This document shows positions 25,932-36,866 of a stretch of 64,000 bases of DNA, piece after piece. A program made the position numbers and the translations under genes. The stretch lies in assembly GCF_002150785.1 (NCBI RefSeq), contig NZ_MTAZ01000014.1, positions 117,660 through 181,659 on the forward strand, read 5' to 3'. Within the stretch, counting starts at the first letter, position 1. The number at the start of each line of letters is the position of its first letter. Under the pieces are notes generated by a model. That model searched no databases. It was not told the DNA's origin and worked only from the letters and a program-made list of their open reading frames with translations. The DNA is from Arenibacter amylolyticus (GTDB lineage Bacteria; Bacteroidota; Bacteroidia; Flavobacteriales; Flavobacteriaceae).

Positions 25932-26888
25932 TTAATTTGGCCTACTAAAAGCCACCTCGGGATTTAACTTCTTTTGCCCCTCGTACAAACGCTGCTGCTG
26001 CTTCACAGTTAAGGTGCTTCCATCCGGACTCCATCCTGGCGGACCAAAGATATACATAAGCGCATGAGAGAGTTTCTTAGCGCTCTTCACATCCTTATAG
26101 ATATCCTTATACTCATGCGTTAAAATAATCAAGGGATTGTGGGAGTTTGGAGCGTTGGTAACACCAAACTTCACATCTATATCCTCATCGTACTCCTTCC
26201 AAGTACCAAACATCTTATCGAATATGTTTAAAAATCCACCGTGGTTTTTATCCAAATACTCCACATTTTGCGCGTGATGCACCTGATGCATGGTGTGGGT
26301 ATTAAAAATCTTTTCCAAGAACCCTAATTTAGGTACGTAAACCGTATGCAATTGAAATTGCCACAACGCTTCTATTCCTAAGCACACCACAACCATTTCC
26401 GGCGGAAATCCAATCATAGGCATCCACATGTAAAATAAAGGCTTATAAAGGATGGTGAACCAACCATTTCTCACAGCGGTTCCCAGGTTGTAGTTGTCGG
26501 AAGAATGATGTACTATATGAGCTGCCCATAGAATACGTATTTCATGATTAGCCCTATGAAACCAATAATAGGTAAAATCGTCGGCAAGCTGACACAGTAT
26601 CCACACATACCAAGCATAACTAAAGGAGGCATACCCCAAAATATTGGTCCGCACCCCATCAGTAATAGGATTAAATAGCTCGTAAGCGAACTCAAAAATA
26701 ACTATAGCAGATACCACCTTAATCAGCGGGGCAATAATAGCAGACCCTACTCCCATAAAGCCGCTTGCTGCAAAATCTTTCCAATCATACAACTTATCAT
26801 CGCCATGCGTTTTGCTATATGTAAGCTCCAGCAATATAAAAGCGATAAAACAAGGCACTCCATATACTAGGGGGTTGGTAAAATCCAT
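25932..26888 (-). CDS. Fatty acid hydroxylase / sterol desaturase family protein
   Basis: A 318-aa integral membrane di-iron enzyme. The histidine boxes HRANH, HIVHH and HTMHQVHHAQN are present in the spacing of the PF04116 superfamily, amid at least four hydrophobic segments. This superfamily hydroxylates or desaturates lipids; the substrate cannot be assigned. A second, distinct member lies at 44890-45774. It may be the last gene after mscL (113 bp away) or separate. Confidence 0.85.
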   Translation of the reverse strand: MDFTNPLVYGVPCFIAFILLELTYSKTHGDDKLYDWKDFAASGFMGVGSAIIAPLIKVVSAIVIFEFAYELFNPITDGVRTNILGYASFSYAWYVWILCQLADDFTYYWFHRANHEIRILWAAHIVHHSSDNYNLGTAVRNGWFTILYKPLFYMWMPMIGFPPEMVVVCLGIEALWQFQLHTVYVPKLGFLEKIFNTHTMHQVHHAQNVEYLDKNHGGFLNIFDKMFGTWKEYDEDIDVKFGVTNAPNSHNPLIILTHEYKDIYKDVKSAKKLSHALMYIFGPPGWSPDGSTLTVKQQQRLYEGQKKLNPEVAFSRPN

Positions 26889-27001
26889 ATTTAAACTAGT
26901 TTGGGGTAAATATATAACAACACAAAGGGAAACCTAAGAATCCCTCTTATTTAACATTAATAAAATATCATAGCTGAGAACAACTTCCAGGGAACCATCT
27001 T

Positions 27002-27433
27002 TTATTTGGATTGCCGTCTCAGCAACTCATTCTGCTCTTGCATCAACTTCTCCATATTAGACAACAGCTCTATATTTCTTGGCGTGGCCACTTCCTTATT
27101 CTTAGGATCTTCTGCCTTCGCCTTAAACCTATTGATAAACTTAACAATCACAAAGATGGTTAAGGAGATTATAAGAAAATCCACCAACACTTCAATTAGC
27201 GCTCCGTAACCAATTGCTATTTCCTCTACCCCCTCGGCACCTGGCCTTAAAACGTATTCCTTATCGGCGAAATGTACATCATCCGTTAAAAGGGATAGGG
27301 GAGGCATTAACACTTGATTCACCAGCGTGCTAACCACCTTATTAAAGGCAGTTCCTATAATAACTCCCACCGCCATGTCTATCATATTGCCTTTTACAGC
27401 AAACTCTCTAAAATCTTTAAAAAACTTTCCCAT
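27002..27433 (-). CDS. mscL: MscL, large-conductance mechanosensitive channel
   Basis: A 143-aa channel subunit. The N-terminal amphipathic helix and TM1 read FFKDFREFAVKGNMIDMAVGVIIGTAFNKVVSTLV, with the glycine-rich pore constriction. A periplasmic loop (about 50-70), TM2 near 75-98 and a charged cytoplasmic helix follow. It releases solutes on hypo-osmotic shock. It starts 17 bp after parC, so it is likely in that operon. Confidence 0.96.
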   Translation of the reverse strand: MGKFFKDFREFAVKGNMIDMAVGVIIGTAFNKVVSTLVNQVLMPPLSLLTDDVHFADKEYVLRPGAEGVEEIAIGYGALIEVLVDFLIISLTIFVIVKFINRFKAKAEDPKNKEVATPRNIELLSNMEKLMQEQNELLRRQSK

Positions 27434-27450
27434 GAACTCGGTTTATAATC

Positions 27451-30108
27451 TTAAAATAGTTTGGTTTGACCTTCATCATCATCTAGATTCTTGCTATCTG
27501 CGCCTTTCTTATTAGCGCCTTCCGCAGATGAATCCAATCCAGCTACCTTTTCCTCGTCTACCACCTCTATTTCACTTGGCTCAAGCTCCTTAGGCTCCTC
27601 GTAAGGGATGGGATCTAGAATATTTATTTTCCTCACCCTATCCGGAGTGAGCTGATTGCCTAAAGCTTTAATTCCCTTAATGGATATAAACTCCTCCAGC
27701 TCAACCACTTGATTAGGCTTCGCATCTTTACCTCGAGGTTTAACAAACTCCACTTCTATCACCGGTTTCCAATCCGTACTCACATATTCCAAATAAGATT
27801 TTGGATGCTCGGTAATTATTAAATCCTCCCTATTTTCGCTCTCAATCAAAAAGCGCTTTACATGAAATCGCTCTTTCTCCCCTTCATAATACACTACCGA
27901 AACAGGCTTGTCTGGATTCCATTTTTCCAAGATCAACATATCGTCATTAAAGTGCGTGGATAGATTAGGGGTAAACGTTTTTGCGATCCCTTTCCGGGTT
28001 ACCACCAATAGCAGATCGTCCCCTTTAAACTCACCCAGTAATTCCCCACGACCATCCACATTCAGCCTACGCACAACCTTGTCAAACCAAATCTTTCTTG
28101 GCTTTAGAGTTGAAACGCCTTTCTCCTTCAGTTCAATTCGCTTTACAGAGTATTTGGTAACCAAGTTTCCTTTTGCACCACGACCTTTAATCAATACATC
28201 GGCAAAATCTATATCCCATTTCAATTTCTTAATACTTCCCACCTGTCGCAGTTGCACAGAAATCACCTCTGCCTCCCCGTTTGGGTTGGCAGAGAAGTAC
28301 AATACCGCTGACTGAGGCTTACCTTGCGTTAGATCGTACTCCCTATCCCTAGTTACACTGGTCACATTAAACCTTTTTATAAAACTGGAACCTCCCTTAC
28401 CATCCTTGTAAATTAGGTTATAGATAGTTCGTTTGTCCTTTTTCTTAAAGACCGCAACGTGAATAATATTTTTCCCCACAAAGGTTTTACTGTCCACCTT
28501 GGTGACCATCATCTTTCCATCCCGGGTGAACACTATAATATCATCAATATCACTACAGTCGGTCACATACTCATCACGCCTCAAGGAGGTGCCCACAAAC
28601 CCTTCTTCCCTATTTACATAAAGTTTCGTATTTCTGATCACCACCTTAGTAGCTTCAATATCATCAAATATTCGGATTTCCGATTTACGCTCCTTGCCCT
28701 TCCCGTATTTTTCTTTAAGGGATCTAAAATAAGCAATGGCATAATCGATTAGATTAGCCAAATGATGCTTCACCTCTTCAATACTCTTCTCTAAGTTATC
28801 CAAATGCTCCTGAGCCTTGTCCAGGTCGAATTTAGAAATCCTTTTAATCCTAATTTCTGTTAGTCGACCAATGTCTTCCTTGGTTACTGCTCTTTTAAGA
28901 TGTTTGGTATAAGGAGCCAAACCTTTATCGATTGCCTCTATCACCCCTTCCCAAGTCTCCTCCTCTTCAATATCACGATAAATCCTCTTCTCAATAAAAA
29001 TCCGCTCCAAAGAAGCAAAGTGCCACTGCTCCTCCAATTCTCCCAGCTTAATCTCCAATTCTGCCTTTAACAAGGCTACCGTATTATCGGTAGAGTGCTT
29101 TAGCATTTCCGTTACCCCAACAAAAAGAGGTTTGTGGTCTTCTATCACACAACCTAAGGGTGAAATGGAAGACTCGCAGGAGGTGAAAGCGTAAAGTGCA
29201 TCTATTGTCTTATCTGGTGAGATACCGTTAGGCAAGTGCACCAATATCTCTACATTTTCTGCCGTATTATCTTCTATTTTACGGATTCTAATCTTCCCTT
29301 TTTCGTTTGCTTTAAGGATAGAATCTATTAAAGAAGAAGTGTTAGTGCCGTAGGGTATCTCATTTATAACCAGCGTGTTCTTATCTAATTGCCGAATGCG
29401 AGCGCGGACTCTTATTCTTCCTCCACGCATCCCATCGTTGTAATTACTCACGTCTATGATACCCGCAGTAGGAAAATCTGGATATATCGTAAAACGCTGC
29501 CCTTTTAGGTGTTTTATAGAACCGTCTATTAATTCTATAAAATTATGAGGCAGGACTTTGGTGGATAATCCCACTGCAATTCCCTCTGCCCCCTGGGCCA
29601 ATAATAACGGGAACTTAACCGGCAGGTTTACCGGTTCTTTTTTTCTACCGTCATAAGATAGTTGCCATTCGGTGATTTTTGGACTAAAAAGCACCTCCAA
29701 AGCAAATTTTGTGAGTCGCGCTTCAATATACCTAGAAGCCGCCGCACTATCCCCTGTTAGAATATTTCCCCAGTTCCCCTGTGTGTCTATCAACAGGTCT
29801 TTTTGGCCAATTTGGACCATTGCATCTGCTATACTAGCATCCCCATGCGGATGATACTGCATGGTGTGCCCTACTACATTCGCTACTTTGTTATACCTAC
29901 CATCGTCTAGCTCCTTTAAGGCATGCATAATTCGTCGTTGCACCGGCTTAAAGCCATCCTCTATTGCTGGGACCGCACGCTCCAAAATTACATAGGATGC
30001 GTAGTCCAGAAACCAGTCTTTATACATCCCTGTTACTTTGGTCAGGGCATCTTGAGGTTGTTCGTTATTATCTTGTGATAGTTGGTTTAGATCTTCATTT
30101 TCCTCCAT
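27451..30108 (-). CDS. parC: DNA topoisomerase IV subunit A
   Basis: An 885-aa type IIA topoisomerase A subunit. The winged-helix domain begins YASYVILERAVPAIEDGFKPVQRRI. The active-site tyrosine is in SAAASRYIEARLTKFA (about residue 129), followed by the tower and coiled coil. The C-terminal pinwheel-like region starts about 500, then an acidic tail rich in Glu/Asp. No GyrA-box (QRRGGKG) was seen, which fits ParC, as does its pairing with parE 25 bp upstream. Decatenates daughter chromosomes. Confidence 0.93.
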   Translation of the reverse strand: MEENEDLNQLSQDNNEQPQDALTKVTGMYKDWFLDYASYVILERAVPAIEDGFKPVQRRIMHALKELDDGRYNKVANVVGHTMQYHPHGDASIADAMVQIGQKDLLIDTQGNWGNILTGDSAAASRYIEARLTKFALEVLFSPKITEWQLSYDGRKKEPVNLPVKFPLLLAQGAEGIAVGLSTKVLPHNFIELIDGSIKHLKGQRFTIYPDFPTAGIIDVSNYNDGMRGGRIRVRARIRQLDKNTLVINEIPYGTNTSSLIDSILKANEKGKIRIRKIEDNTAENVEILVHLPNGISPDKTIDALYAFTSCESSISPLGCVIEDHKPLFVGVTEMLKHSTDNTVALLKAELEIKLGELEEQWHFASLERIFIEKRIYRDIEEEETWEGVIEAIDKGLAPYTKHLKRAVTKEDIGRLTEIRIKRISKFDLDKAQEHLDNLEKSIEEVKHHLANLIDYAIAYFRSLKEKYGKGKERKSEIRIFDDIEATKVVIRNTKLYVNREEGFVGTSLRRDEYVTDCSDIDDIIVFTRDGKMMVTKVDSKTFVGKNIIHVAVFKKKDKRTIYNLIYKDGKGGSSFIKRFNVTSVTRDREYDLTQGKPQSAVLYFSANPNGEAEVISVQLRQVGSIKKLKWDIDFADVLIKGRGAKGNLVTKYSVKRIELKEKGVSTLKPRKIWFDKVVRRLNVDGRGELLGEFKGDDLLLVVTRKGIAKTFTPNLSTHFNDDMLILEKWNPDKPVSVVYYEGEKERFHVKRFLIESENREDLIITEHPKSYLEYVSTDWKPVIEVEFVKPRGKDAKPNQVVELEEFISIKGIKALGNQLTPDRVRKINILDPIPYEEPKELEPSEIEVVDEEKVAGLDSSAEGANKKGADSKNLDDDEGQTKLF

Positions 30109-30133
30109 TCAGAAAAACTCGTATTAGCTTGGT

Positions 30134-31996
30134 TTATAATTGGTTGTCCTCTATAAGATCAACCTCTGCTCTAAGGTTTTTAATGATGAATTCTTGGCGG
30201 TCCGGAGTATTCTTTCCCATATAAAATTCCAGTAGGCTTTCTATGGACATGGATTTATCTAACATCACAGGCTCCAATCTTATATCCTCACCAATGAAAT
30301 GTTTGAATTCATCTGGGGAAATTTCACCCAATCCCTTAAATCTTGTAATCTCCGGGTTGCTACCCACCTTCTCCACCGCTTCCTGCTTTTCTTCATTGCT
30401 ATAGCAATAAAAGGTTTTCTTTTTATTTCGAACACGGAAAAGTGGTGTCTGTAAGATAAACAAGTGATTCTCTTTAATTAGCTCGGGGAAGAACTGAAGG
30501 AAAAAGGTAATAAGCAGTAATCGGATATGCATACCGTCCACATCGGCATCCGTCGCAATCACAATTTTATTATACCGTAAATCCTCTATAGAGTCTTCTA
30601 TATTTAGTGCTGCCTGTAGTAAATTAAACTCCTCATTTTCATAGACTATTTTTTTAGTCATTCCATAGGAATTTAATGGCTTCCCTCTCAGACTAAATAC
30701 AGCCTGAGTATTTACATCCCTGGATTTGGTAATGGAACCCGATGCGGAATCTCCCTCCGTTATAAAAAGAGTACTTTCTAGACAACGCTCGTTCTTGGAA
30801 TCTCCCAAGTGTATTCTACAGTCCCGCAACTTCTTATTGTGGAGACTCGCCTTTTTGGCTCTATCCCTGGCAAGCTTCCGGATTCCGGATAATTCCTTAC
30901 GCTCGCGCTCTGCCTGAACAATCTTCTTTTGAAGCAACTCTGCCGTTTCAGGATTTTTATGCAGATAATTATCCAAGTGAGTCCCCACAAAATCATTGAT
31001 ATAGGTTCTTACGGTAGGAAGATCTCCCCCCATTTCCGTAGACCCCAATTTTGTTTTCGTCTGGCTCTCAAATACCGGCTCCATCACTTTAATAGCAATC
31101 GCAGCGATGATAGATTTTCTAATATCCGAAGCATCGTAATTCTTTTCATAAAAATCACGCACCGTTCGCACCACAGCTTCCCTGAAGGCCGCCAGATGCG
31201 TTCCACCCTGAGTGGTGTTTTGCCCGTTTACAAAGGAGTAATACTCCTCACTATATTGTGTTTTACTATGACTAAGGGCAATTTCAATATCGTCCCCTTT
31301 CAAATGAATGATGGGGTAAACCATATCATCCACACTGTTGTTATCCTCCAACAGGTCTTTCAATCCATTTTCTGAGTGATACTTTTCGCCATTAAAAATA
31401 ATTGTAAGCCCTGGATTTAGGTACACGTAGTACTTCAGCATACGCCCCACGTACTCGTTCCGATACTTGTATTTCTTGAATATCTCCTCGTCCGGAACAA
31501 AACTTACTTTTGTTCCTTTTCGCCTAGACGAATCTTCGGGACCTGCTTCCTCTACCAGATTCCCTTTTGAGAATTCGGCAACCTTTAATTTATTCTCCCG
31601 TGCAGATTCTACTTTAAAGAAGCTGGATAAAGCGTTTACCGCTTTGGTACCCACCCCATTTAAACCTACCGATTTTTTAAAGGCCCTAGAATCGTACTTA
31701 CCCCCAGTATTCATTTTGGAGACTACGTCTACCACTTTGCCCAAAGGTATTCCACGGCCATAATCCCTAACAGTTACAACATTGTCCCGAATTCCGATTT
31801 CGATCGTTTTTCCGGATCCCATTACAAACTCATCGATACTATTGTCTATGACCTCCTTTAATAGGATGTATATACCATCATCGGCTGAGGAACCATCCCC
31901 CAACTTTCCTATATACATACCAGGACGCATCCTAATATGTTCTTTCCAATCTAGCGATCGGATATTGTCTTCTGTATACTGGGTATTTTCTAACAT
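30134..31996 (-). CDS. parE: DNA topoisomerase IV subunit B
   Basis: A 620-aa ATPase subunit. The GHKL domain is at 1-220 ([39 protein letters not shown]), then the transducer, then the TOPRIM domain with [15 protein letters not shown] and [14 protein letters not shown]. The TOPRIM motif reads ASGS where gyrases have AGGS, as in many Bacteroidota ParE proteins. It forms the enzyme with ParC encoded 25 bp downstream. Confidence 0.93.
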   Translation of the reverse strand: MLENTQYTEDNIRSLDWKEHIRMRPGMYIGKLGDGSSADDGIYILLKEVIDNSIDEFVMGSGKTIEIGIRDNVVTVRDYGRGIPLGKVVDVVSKMNTGGKYDSRAFKKSVGLNGVGTKAVNALSSFFKVESARENKLKVAEFSKGNLVEEAGPEDSSRRKGTKVSFVPDEEIFKKYKYRNEYVGRMLKYYVYLNPGLTIIFNGEKYHSENGLKDLLEDNNSVDDMVYPIIHLKGDDIEIALSHSKTQYSEEYYSFVNGQNTTQGGTHLAAFREAVVRTVRDFYEKNYDASDIRKSIIAAIAIKVMEPVFESQTKTKLGSTEMGGDLPTVRTYINDFVGTHLDNYLHKNPETAELLQKKIVQAERERKELSGIRKLARDRAKKASLHNKKLRDCRIHLGDSKNERCLESTLFITEGDSASGSITKSRDVNTQAVFSLRGKPLNSYGMTKKIVYENEEFNLLQAALNIEDSIEDLRYNKIVIATDADVDGMHIRLLLITFFLQFFPELIKENHLFILQTPLFRVRNKKKTFYCYSNEEKQEAVEKVGSNPEITRFKGLGEISPDEFKHFIGEDIRLEPVMLDKSMSIESLLEFYMGKNTPDRQEFIIKNLRAEVDLIEDNQL

Positions 31997-32366
31997 TTTC
32001 AGGGCTTTAAATGTAAGTGTTGCTAATATAGCAAGGGTTATAAAAAGATGAAACCCATAGCTGTTAAAGTAATTAACAATAAAAGCTAAAGTTTGTTGAT
32101 AGCAAGCCTACCAAGATACATAATTTATACCCCAGATTATTATCGGCTCATAATCCTTGACTGCAACACGTGACTATTATACTAAAAAAAATCTACTTTC
32201 CAGCCTTAAGACCTATATTAGTCCCTAGGGAGCATTAGGCAAAGCTAACCACCTAGCTTCCGATGGAAAGTTAAAATCGATTTCTCACAGTACGGACATC
32301 AAGATTGACCAATGTCCCAAAAGCAAAAATACTAGATTATTACGAAGAATAAAATCGAAGTCCTAC
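31997..32366. other. 370-bp intergenic region between ychF and parE
   Basis: It carries no plausible ORF, tRNA or strong terminator. It must contain the end of the ychF transcript and the promoter of parE, but no clear TAnnTTTG box upstream of parE is visible. A long-range complementarity (ACTTTCC near 32198 with GGAAAGT near 32268) is probably chance. Confidence 0.5.
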
Positions 32367-33461
32367 CTACACATTAAAGCGGAAGTGCACAACATCACCG
32401 TCCTTTACAACATACTCCTTACCTTCTACCCTCATTTTTCCCGCTTCCTTCACCTTTGCCTCACTACCGTAAGCGATAAAGTCTTCATAAGCAATTACCT
32501 CTGCCCTAATAAACCCTTTCTCAAAGTCAGTATGAATTACCCCAGCTGCTTGTGGTGCGGTAGCTCCTACAGGAATGGTCCAAGCGCGGACTTCCTTAAC
32601 GCCTGCGGTGAAATAAGTTTCTAAATCCAATAATTTATAAGCACCTCGTATCAGCTTTGCAGAGCCGGGTTCGGTTAACCCTAAGTCTTCCAAAAACAGC
32701 TGTCGCTCCTCATAACTCTCCAACTCGGTGATATCGGCCTCTGTACCAACCGCCAAAAAGATAACCTCGGCATTCTCTTTGGCAACGGCTGCCCTCACCT
32801 GCTCTACATAGGCATTACCTGTAGTTGCAGCGTCTTCATCCACATTACAAACGTACATCACTGGCTTATCCGTAATAAACTGCAAGGGCTTCACAAACTC
32901 TGCCCTATCTTCTTTGGATATATCCAATGCACGCACGGAGGTACCTGTTTCCAAGCCTTCTTTTATAACTTGAAGTACTGCCTCTTCTTTCTGAGCATCC
33001 TTATTCCCAGTTTTTGCGGCACGTTTTACCTTGTCTAGCTTTTTCTCAACGGTTTCTAGGTCTTTTAACTGCAACTCCATATCAATGGTCTCCTTGTCCC
33101 TTATAGGGTCTATGGAACCATCTACATGCACAATATTATCATTGTCAAAACAGCGAAGCACATGAAGAATAGCATCCGTTTCCCTGATATTCCCCAAAAA
33201 CTGGTTCCCCAAACCTTCTCCCTTACTGGCACCTTTTACCAATCCTGCAATATCTACGATCTCTACAGTGGCAGGCAACACTCTTTCTGGCTTTACCAGC
33301 TCCTCCAGCTTTTCCAATCGAGTATCCGGTACATTCACCACCCCTATATTGGGCTCTATGGTACAGAATGGAAAATTGGCGCTCTGTGCCTTGGCGTTGG
33401 ACAAACAATTAAAAAGGGTTGATTTGCCTACATTGGGCAATCCTACAATACCTGCTTTCAT
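32367..33461 (-). CDS. ychF: YchF/OLA1-family P-loop ATPase
   Basis: A 364-aa Obg-like ATPase. G1 is [12 protein letters not shown] (about 6-17), G3 is [21 protein letters not shown], the G4 region is YVCNVDED (altered as in this ATP-preferring family), and a C-terminal TGS domain ends [18 protein letters not shown]. It binds ribosomes and is linked to stress and redox responses. It stands alone, divergent from the TonB receptor gene; a TATCTTTG box at 33528-33535 may be its -7 element. Confidence 0.95.
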   Translation of the reverse strand: MKAGIVGLPNVGKSTLFNCLSNAKAQSANFPFCTIEPNIGVVNVPDTRLEKLEELVKPERVLPATVEIVDIAGLVKGASKGEGLGNQFLGNIRETDAILHVLRCFDNDNIVHVDGSIDPIRDKETIDMELQLKDLETVEKKLDKVKRAAKTGNKDAQKEEAVLQVIKEGLETGTSVRALDISKEDRAEFVKPLQFITDKPVMYVCNVDEDAATTGNAYVEQVRAAVAKENAEVIFLAVGTEADITELESYEERQLFLEDLGLTEPGSAKLIRGAYKLLDLETYFTAGVKEVRAWTIPVGATAPQAAGVIHTDFEKGFIRAEVIAYEDFIAYGSEAKVKEAGKMRVEGKEYVVKDGDVVHFRFNV

Positions 33462-33527
33462 GGTTCTAAATAATTATAAAAGAGTAAGAAAACCGAATAG
33501 CTTTCCAACCATTTTTTTTGACAGCGG

Positions 33528-33535
33528 CAAAGATA
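33528..33535 (-). promoter_or_regulatory. Candidate -7 element for ychF
   Basis: TATCTTTG on the minus strand, 66 nt before the ychF ATG; matches TAnnTTTG. No -33 seen. Confidence 0.35.
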
Positions 33536-33628
33536 CTATTTCTAGGACTTTTAGCATCTATTTTACCGATTATAAATTAAGTAGACATTAAATTCATTAT
33601 TTTTAAAGGAACCAATAAATCAACCATT

Positions 33629-36304
33629 ATGAAACCAATAGGACTATTAGCATGCTTCCTTGTTTTTAATTTTTCTCTTGTATCTTCCCAAACTCCCGTA
33701 AATGGTACTGTGACTGACCAGGATGGACTCCCTTTAGTAGGGGTGAATATTGTGGAAAAAGGAACTTCCAATGGTACCACTACCGATTTTGATGGAAAGT
33801 ATCAGCTTTCCGTATTTGCCAATGCCACTTTGGTATTTAGCTATATCGGCTATAATACCGTAGCGGTTGAAGTCTCTGGAAGAGAAACCATCAATATTTC
33901 CCTATCTGAAGGGATGATGTTAGATGAAGTTCAATTAGTAGGCTCCAGAAGCCCCAAACGCACAGCTACCGATACGGCGGTACCAGTAGACGTGATAGAT
34001 ATAGCAGAGGTTGCTACCCAAAGTGGGCGTATAGAGGTCAATGAACTCTTACAGTATGCAGCTCCCTCGTTTAATGCTAATAAACAATCTGGATCGGACG
34101 GGGCAGATCATATAGACCCGGCAACGCTTAGAGGGCTAGGTCCAGATCAGACCCTAGTACTCATCAATGGTAAGAGAAGACATCAATCTTCCCTTATCAA
34201 TATTTTTGGTACTAAGGGCCGAGGTAATACTGGCACCGACCTAAATGCTATTCCCACTTCCGCCATTAAGAGAATAGAAATCTTAAGGGATGGCGCAGCC
34301 GCACAATATGGCTCCGATGCTATTGCAGGGGTAATTAATATTGTACTAAAAGATCAAACGGACAAGGTAAGCGGATTTGTGTCTTATGGCGCTTATAACA
34401 CCAATGCTCCTGGAGATTTTCCTCCCGGAACCCCAAATACCGACGGCAATAGATTAGACACCAAGCAAGACGGAAATGTAATAGGGGAAGATAAAAGCTT
34501 AGACGGAGGGGCTGTAAAAGCAGGGGTAAACTTTGGTGCCGCAATCGGAAATAATGGCGGCTATGTTAATGTAACCACGGAATACCTTAAGAAAAACAAG
34601 ACCCTTAGACCTGGATTCGATTTTAGACGAGGATTCGGAGAGGCTTCCATTGAAGGTTTCAACCTAATGGCCAATGCCTCTATCCCCTTATCAACACAAT
34701 CAGAATTCTACGTATTTGGCGGTAGGAACTACCGGGATACAGACGCCTTTGCCTTTACGAGAAATGACGGGAACAGGGTAATACCTTCTATCTATCCCAA
34801 CGGATTTAATCCTCGGATCACTTCCAATATTATTGATAATTCCCTTTCCGCAGGATTTAGGACGGTACTGGAGAATGGTTGGAAAATGGACATGAGCAAT
34901 ACCTATGGGAAGAACAAATTTCATTATTTCATAAAAGGAACCTTAAATGCCTCTTTAGAGGATGTTTCCCCTACAGATTTTGATGCAGGTGGTCATAGTT
35001 TGATGCAAAATACGGTGAATCTAGATTTCTCCAAATTTTTTGAGGATACCCTAGAAGGAGTAAACTTAGCTTTTGGGGCTGAATACAGAACCGAAAACTT
35101 CATCATATTTGCGGGTGAAGAAGGCACTTGGGGAACCTATGACGTTAAAGGCAATTTAATTACCGATCCCTCTACCCAAACCCAGCCAACAGATCCAGAG
35201 AGTGGAGAACTGCGTCCAGGAGGCTCCCAAGGGTTTCCAGGGTATGGCCCGGCCAATGAGGTAAATAGAAGCAGAAGTAACATTTCATTATATGCAGACG
35301 GCGAGTTTGAGTTTTCCGAGCCTTTCCTTCTAAGTGCAGCAGCAAGATTTGAGAATTTTAGCGATTTTGGCAGCACCTTGAACGGGAAATTGGCAGCCCG
35401 ACTTAAGGCTTCGGATAAGGTTAATATTCGCGGCTCTGTAAGTACAGGGTTTAGAGCTCCGTCCCTAGCCCAGATTTACTACAACCTACGGTTCACCAAT
35501 TTTATAGGGGGCGATGCCGTGGATCAGTTGCTGTCCCCCAATAACAGCCCTGTTACCGCTTCTTTTGGAATTGGACCATTAAAAGAAGAAAAAGCGTTTA
35601 ACGCGGGATTAGGTTTTACGGCAACTTTTGGGGATTTCACTGCAACGATAGATGGTTACTACATTAAAGTAAATGACAGGATAGTGCTTACGGGGAATTT
35701 TGATGCCCCACAAATTCCCAATGTGGAAGCAGCCCAGTTTTTCGTTAATGGGGTAGATACCAAAACCACTGGTTTAGATATCGTACTTAGCTGGATGAAG
35801 AATTTTGAGGACAGCAGACTATCGGCCACCTTTACCGGAAACATCAATGATATGAAGATAGATAAGGTTAATAATGGCGGATTGGATGCTGAAACTTTCT
35901 TTGGCGAAAGAGACAAAGGCTTTTTATTAGCTTCTGCCCCTAAAAGTAAGCTCACCTTAAACGTTAACTATCGTAAAGATAAATTTGATGCAGGCTTGGG
36001 CTTTACCCATTTTAGTAAGGTAGAGCTATTAGATTTTCAAATGCTAGAACCCACTTCGGATTATGCCAGTTTTGCAGATAAAGTGATGCAGGCTACGGAT
36101 ACCTATGACTCAAAAATGGTAACAGACCTAGTTTTGGGGTACCAGTTTACCGATGGGCTAAAACTAAATATCGGGGCCAACAACCTATTCAATATTTACC
36201 CGGACCAGCAGGATGACTGGGTAGAAGGTGGTGGCTACTGGGATGCGGTACAAATGGGCTTCGGAGGCGCCTACTACTACGCTAGGCTTTCCTTTAGCTT
36301 TTAA
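33629..36304 (+). CDS. TonB-dependent receptor with CarboxypepD_reg-like domain
   Basis: An 891-aa outer-membrane receptor. The signal peptide is about 1-20 (cleavage after SLVSSQ). A carboxypeptidase-regulatory-like domain follows (about 23-95, NGTVTDQDGLPLVGVNIVEKGTSNG), then the plug (about 115-230, with LRGLGPDQTLVLINGKRRHQ and RIEILRDGAAAQYGSDAIAGVINI), then a 22-strand-type barrel ending in YYYARLSFSF with the aromatic C-terminal residue of outer-membrane barrels. There is no SusD partner, so it is not a classic polysaccharide utilisation pair. Substrate unknown. Confidence 0.9.
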   Translation: MKPIGLLACFLVFNFSLVSSQTPVNGTVTDQDGLPLVGVNIVEKGTSNGTTTDFDGKYQLSVFANATLVFSYIGYNTVAVEVSGRETINISLSEGMMLDEVQLVGSRSPKRTATDTAVPVDVIDIAEVATQSGRIEVNELLQYAAPSFNANKQSGSDGADHIDPATLRGLGPDQTLVLINGKRRHQSSLINIFGTKGRGNTGTDLNAIPTSAIKRIEILRDGAAAQYGSDAIAGVINIVLKDQTDKVSGFVSYGAYNTNAPGDFPPGTPNTDGNRLDTKQDGNVIGEDKSLDGGAVKAGVNFGAAIGNNGGYVNVTTEYLKKNKTLRPGFDFRRGFGEASIEGFNLMANASIPLSTQSEFYVFGGRNYRDTDAFAFTRNDGNRVIPSIYPNGFNPRITSNIIDNSLSAGFRTVLENGWKMDMSNTYGKNKFHYFIKGTLNASLEDVSPTDFDAGGHSLMQNTVNLDFSKFFEDTLEGVNLAFGAEYRTENFIIFAGEEGTWGTYDVKGNLITDPSTQTQPTDPESGELRPGGSQGFPGYGPANEVNRSRSNISLYADGEFEFSEPFLLSAAARFENFSDFGSTLNGKLAARLKASDKVNIRGSVSTGFRAPSLAQIYYNLRFTNFIGGDAVDQLLSPNNSPVTASFGIGPLKEEKAFNAGLGFTATFGDFTATIDGYYIKVNDRIVLTGNFDAPQIPNVEAAQFFVNGVDTKTTGLDIVLSWMKNFEDSRLSATFTGNINDMKIDKVNNGGLDAETFFGERDKGFLLASAPKSKLTLNVNYRKDKFDAGLGFTHFSKVELLDFQMLEPTSDYASFADKVMQATDTYDSKMVTDLVLGYQFTDGLKLNIGANNLFNIYPDQQDDWVEGGGYWDAVQMGFGGAYYYARLSFSF

Positions 36305-36333
36305 TAGCCCCCTTCCAACACTAGCCTTTAACC

Positions 36334-36367
36334 AAAAAGACCTGTCATTAATAAGACAGGTCTTTTT
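36334..36367. terminator. Bidirectional terminator
   Basis: AAAAAGACCTGTC and GACAGGTCTTTTT form a perfect 13-bp stem with an 8-nt loop between the convergent TonB receptor and ferredoxin genes. Confidence 0.92.
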
Positions 36368-36431
36368 TATTATTGGTGAAAATTCTAAAAATCTTACCGT
36401 TTAGTTATCCTTAAAAAAGCTAGGATACTTC

Positions 36432-36782
36432 TCATTCTGGATGCATAAATCTTTGTTTCGCCAGAAGCTGCTCTTCAGTCTCTACGTGGTCCTCATCGGG
36501 AACACAGCAGTCTACGGGACACACAGCAGCACATTGTGGCTCATCGTGGAAGCCCATACACTCCGTACACTTATCAGGAACAATATAATAGACCTCGTCA
36601 CTTATTGGCTCTTGGGACTCATCAGCATCTACCTCCTTACCATCAGGCAATTTCACGGTCCCTTCCAAAAGTGTACCGTCACTATATCGCCAATCGTCCG
36701 CCCCCTCATAAATTGCGTTATTTGGACACTCAGGTTCACAAGCTCCACAATTTATACACTCATCTGTTATTATAATTGCCAT
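36432..36782 (-). CDS. 4Fe-4S dicluster ferredoxin
   Basis: A 116-aa bacterial ferredoxin. Cluster motif CINCGACEPECP (about residues 9-20) is followed by a long insertion of about 50 residues, then CTECMGFHDEPQCAAVCPVDCC, i.e. C-x2-C-x8-C-x3-C for the second cluster. The acidic composition is typical. It is divergent from the acyl-CoA reductase gene with overlapping promoters. Electron donor and acceptor are unknown. Confidence 0.92.
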   Translation of the reverse strand: MAIIITDECINCGACEPECPNNAIYEGADDWRYSDGTLLEGTVKLPDGKEVDADESQEPISDEVYYIVPDKCTECMGFHDEPQCAAVCPVDCCVPDEDHVETEEQLLAKQRFMHPE

Positions 36783-36820
36783 TTTTCTATTCTTTTATGC
36801 TGAATTAAATTAAGGATCGA

Positions 36821-36828
36821 TACTTTTG
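36821..36828 (+). promoter_or_regulatory. Candidate -7 element for the acyl-CoA reductase gene
   Basis: TACTTTTG, 38 nt before the ATG at 36867; it lies just beside the divergent ferredoxin promoter (36831-36862). Confidence 0.45.
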
Positions 36829-36830
36829 CA

Positions 36831-36862
36831 CAAATATAAAGCCTAATAAAATCTTTTACAAA
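36831..36862 (-). promoter_or_regulatory. Promoter of the ferredoxin gene
   Basis: Minus-strand -33 TTTG (36859-36862), 20-bp spacer, -7 TATATTTG (36831-36838): a textbook Bacteroidota promoter, leaving about 40 nt of leader before the ferredoxin ATG at 36782. Confidence 0.65.
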
Positions 36863-36866
36863 TATA

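Noticed and set aside
30929..31375. 148-aa plus-strand ORF
   Set aside because: Antisense to parE; composition and lack of motifs mark it as a shadow.
33629..36304. SusC/SusD-type polysaccharide utilisation locus
   Set aside because: No SusD-like gene or glycan-degrading genes adjoin the receptor.
36441..36803. 120-aa plus-strand ORF
   Set aside because: Antisense shadow of the ferredoxin gene, which has two complete cluster motifs.
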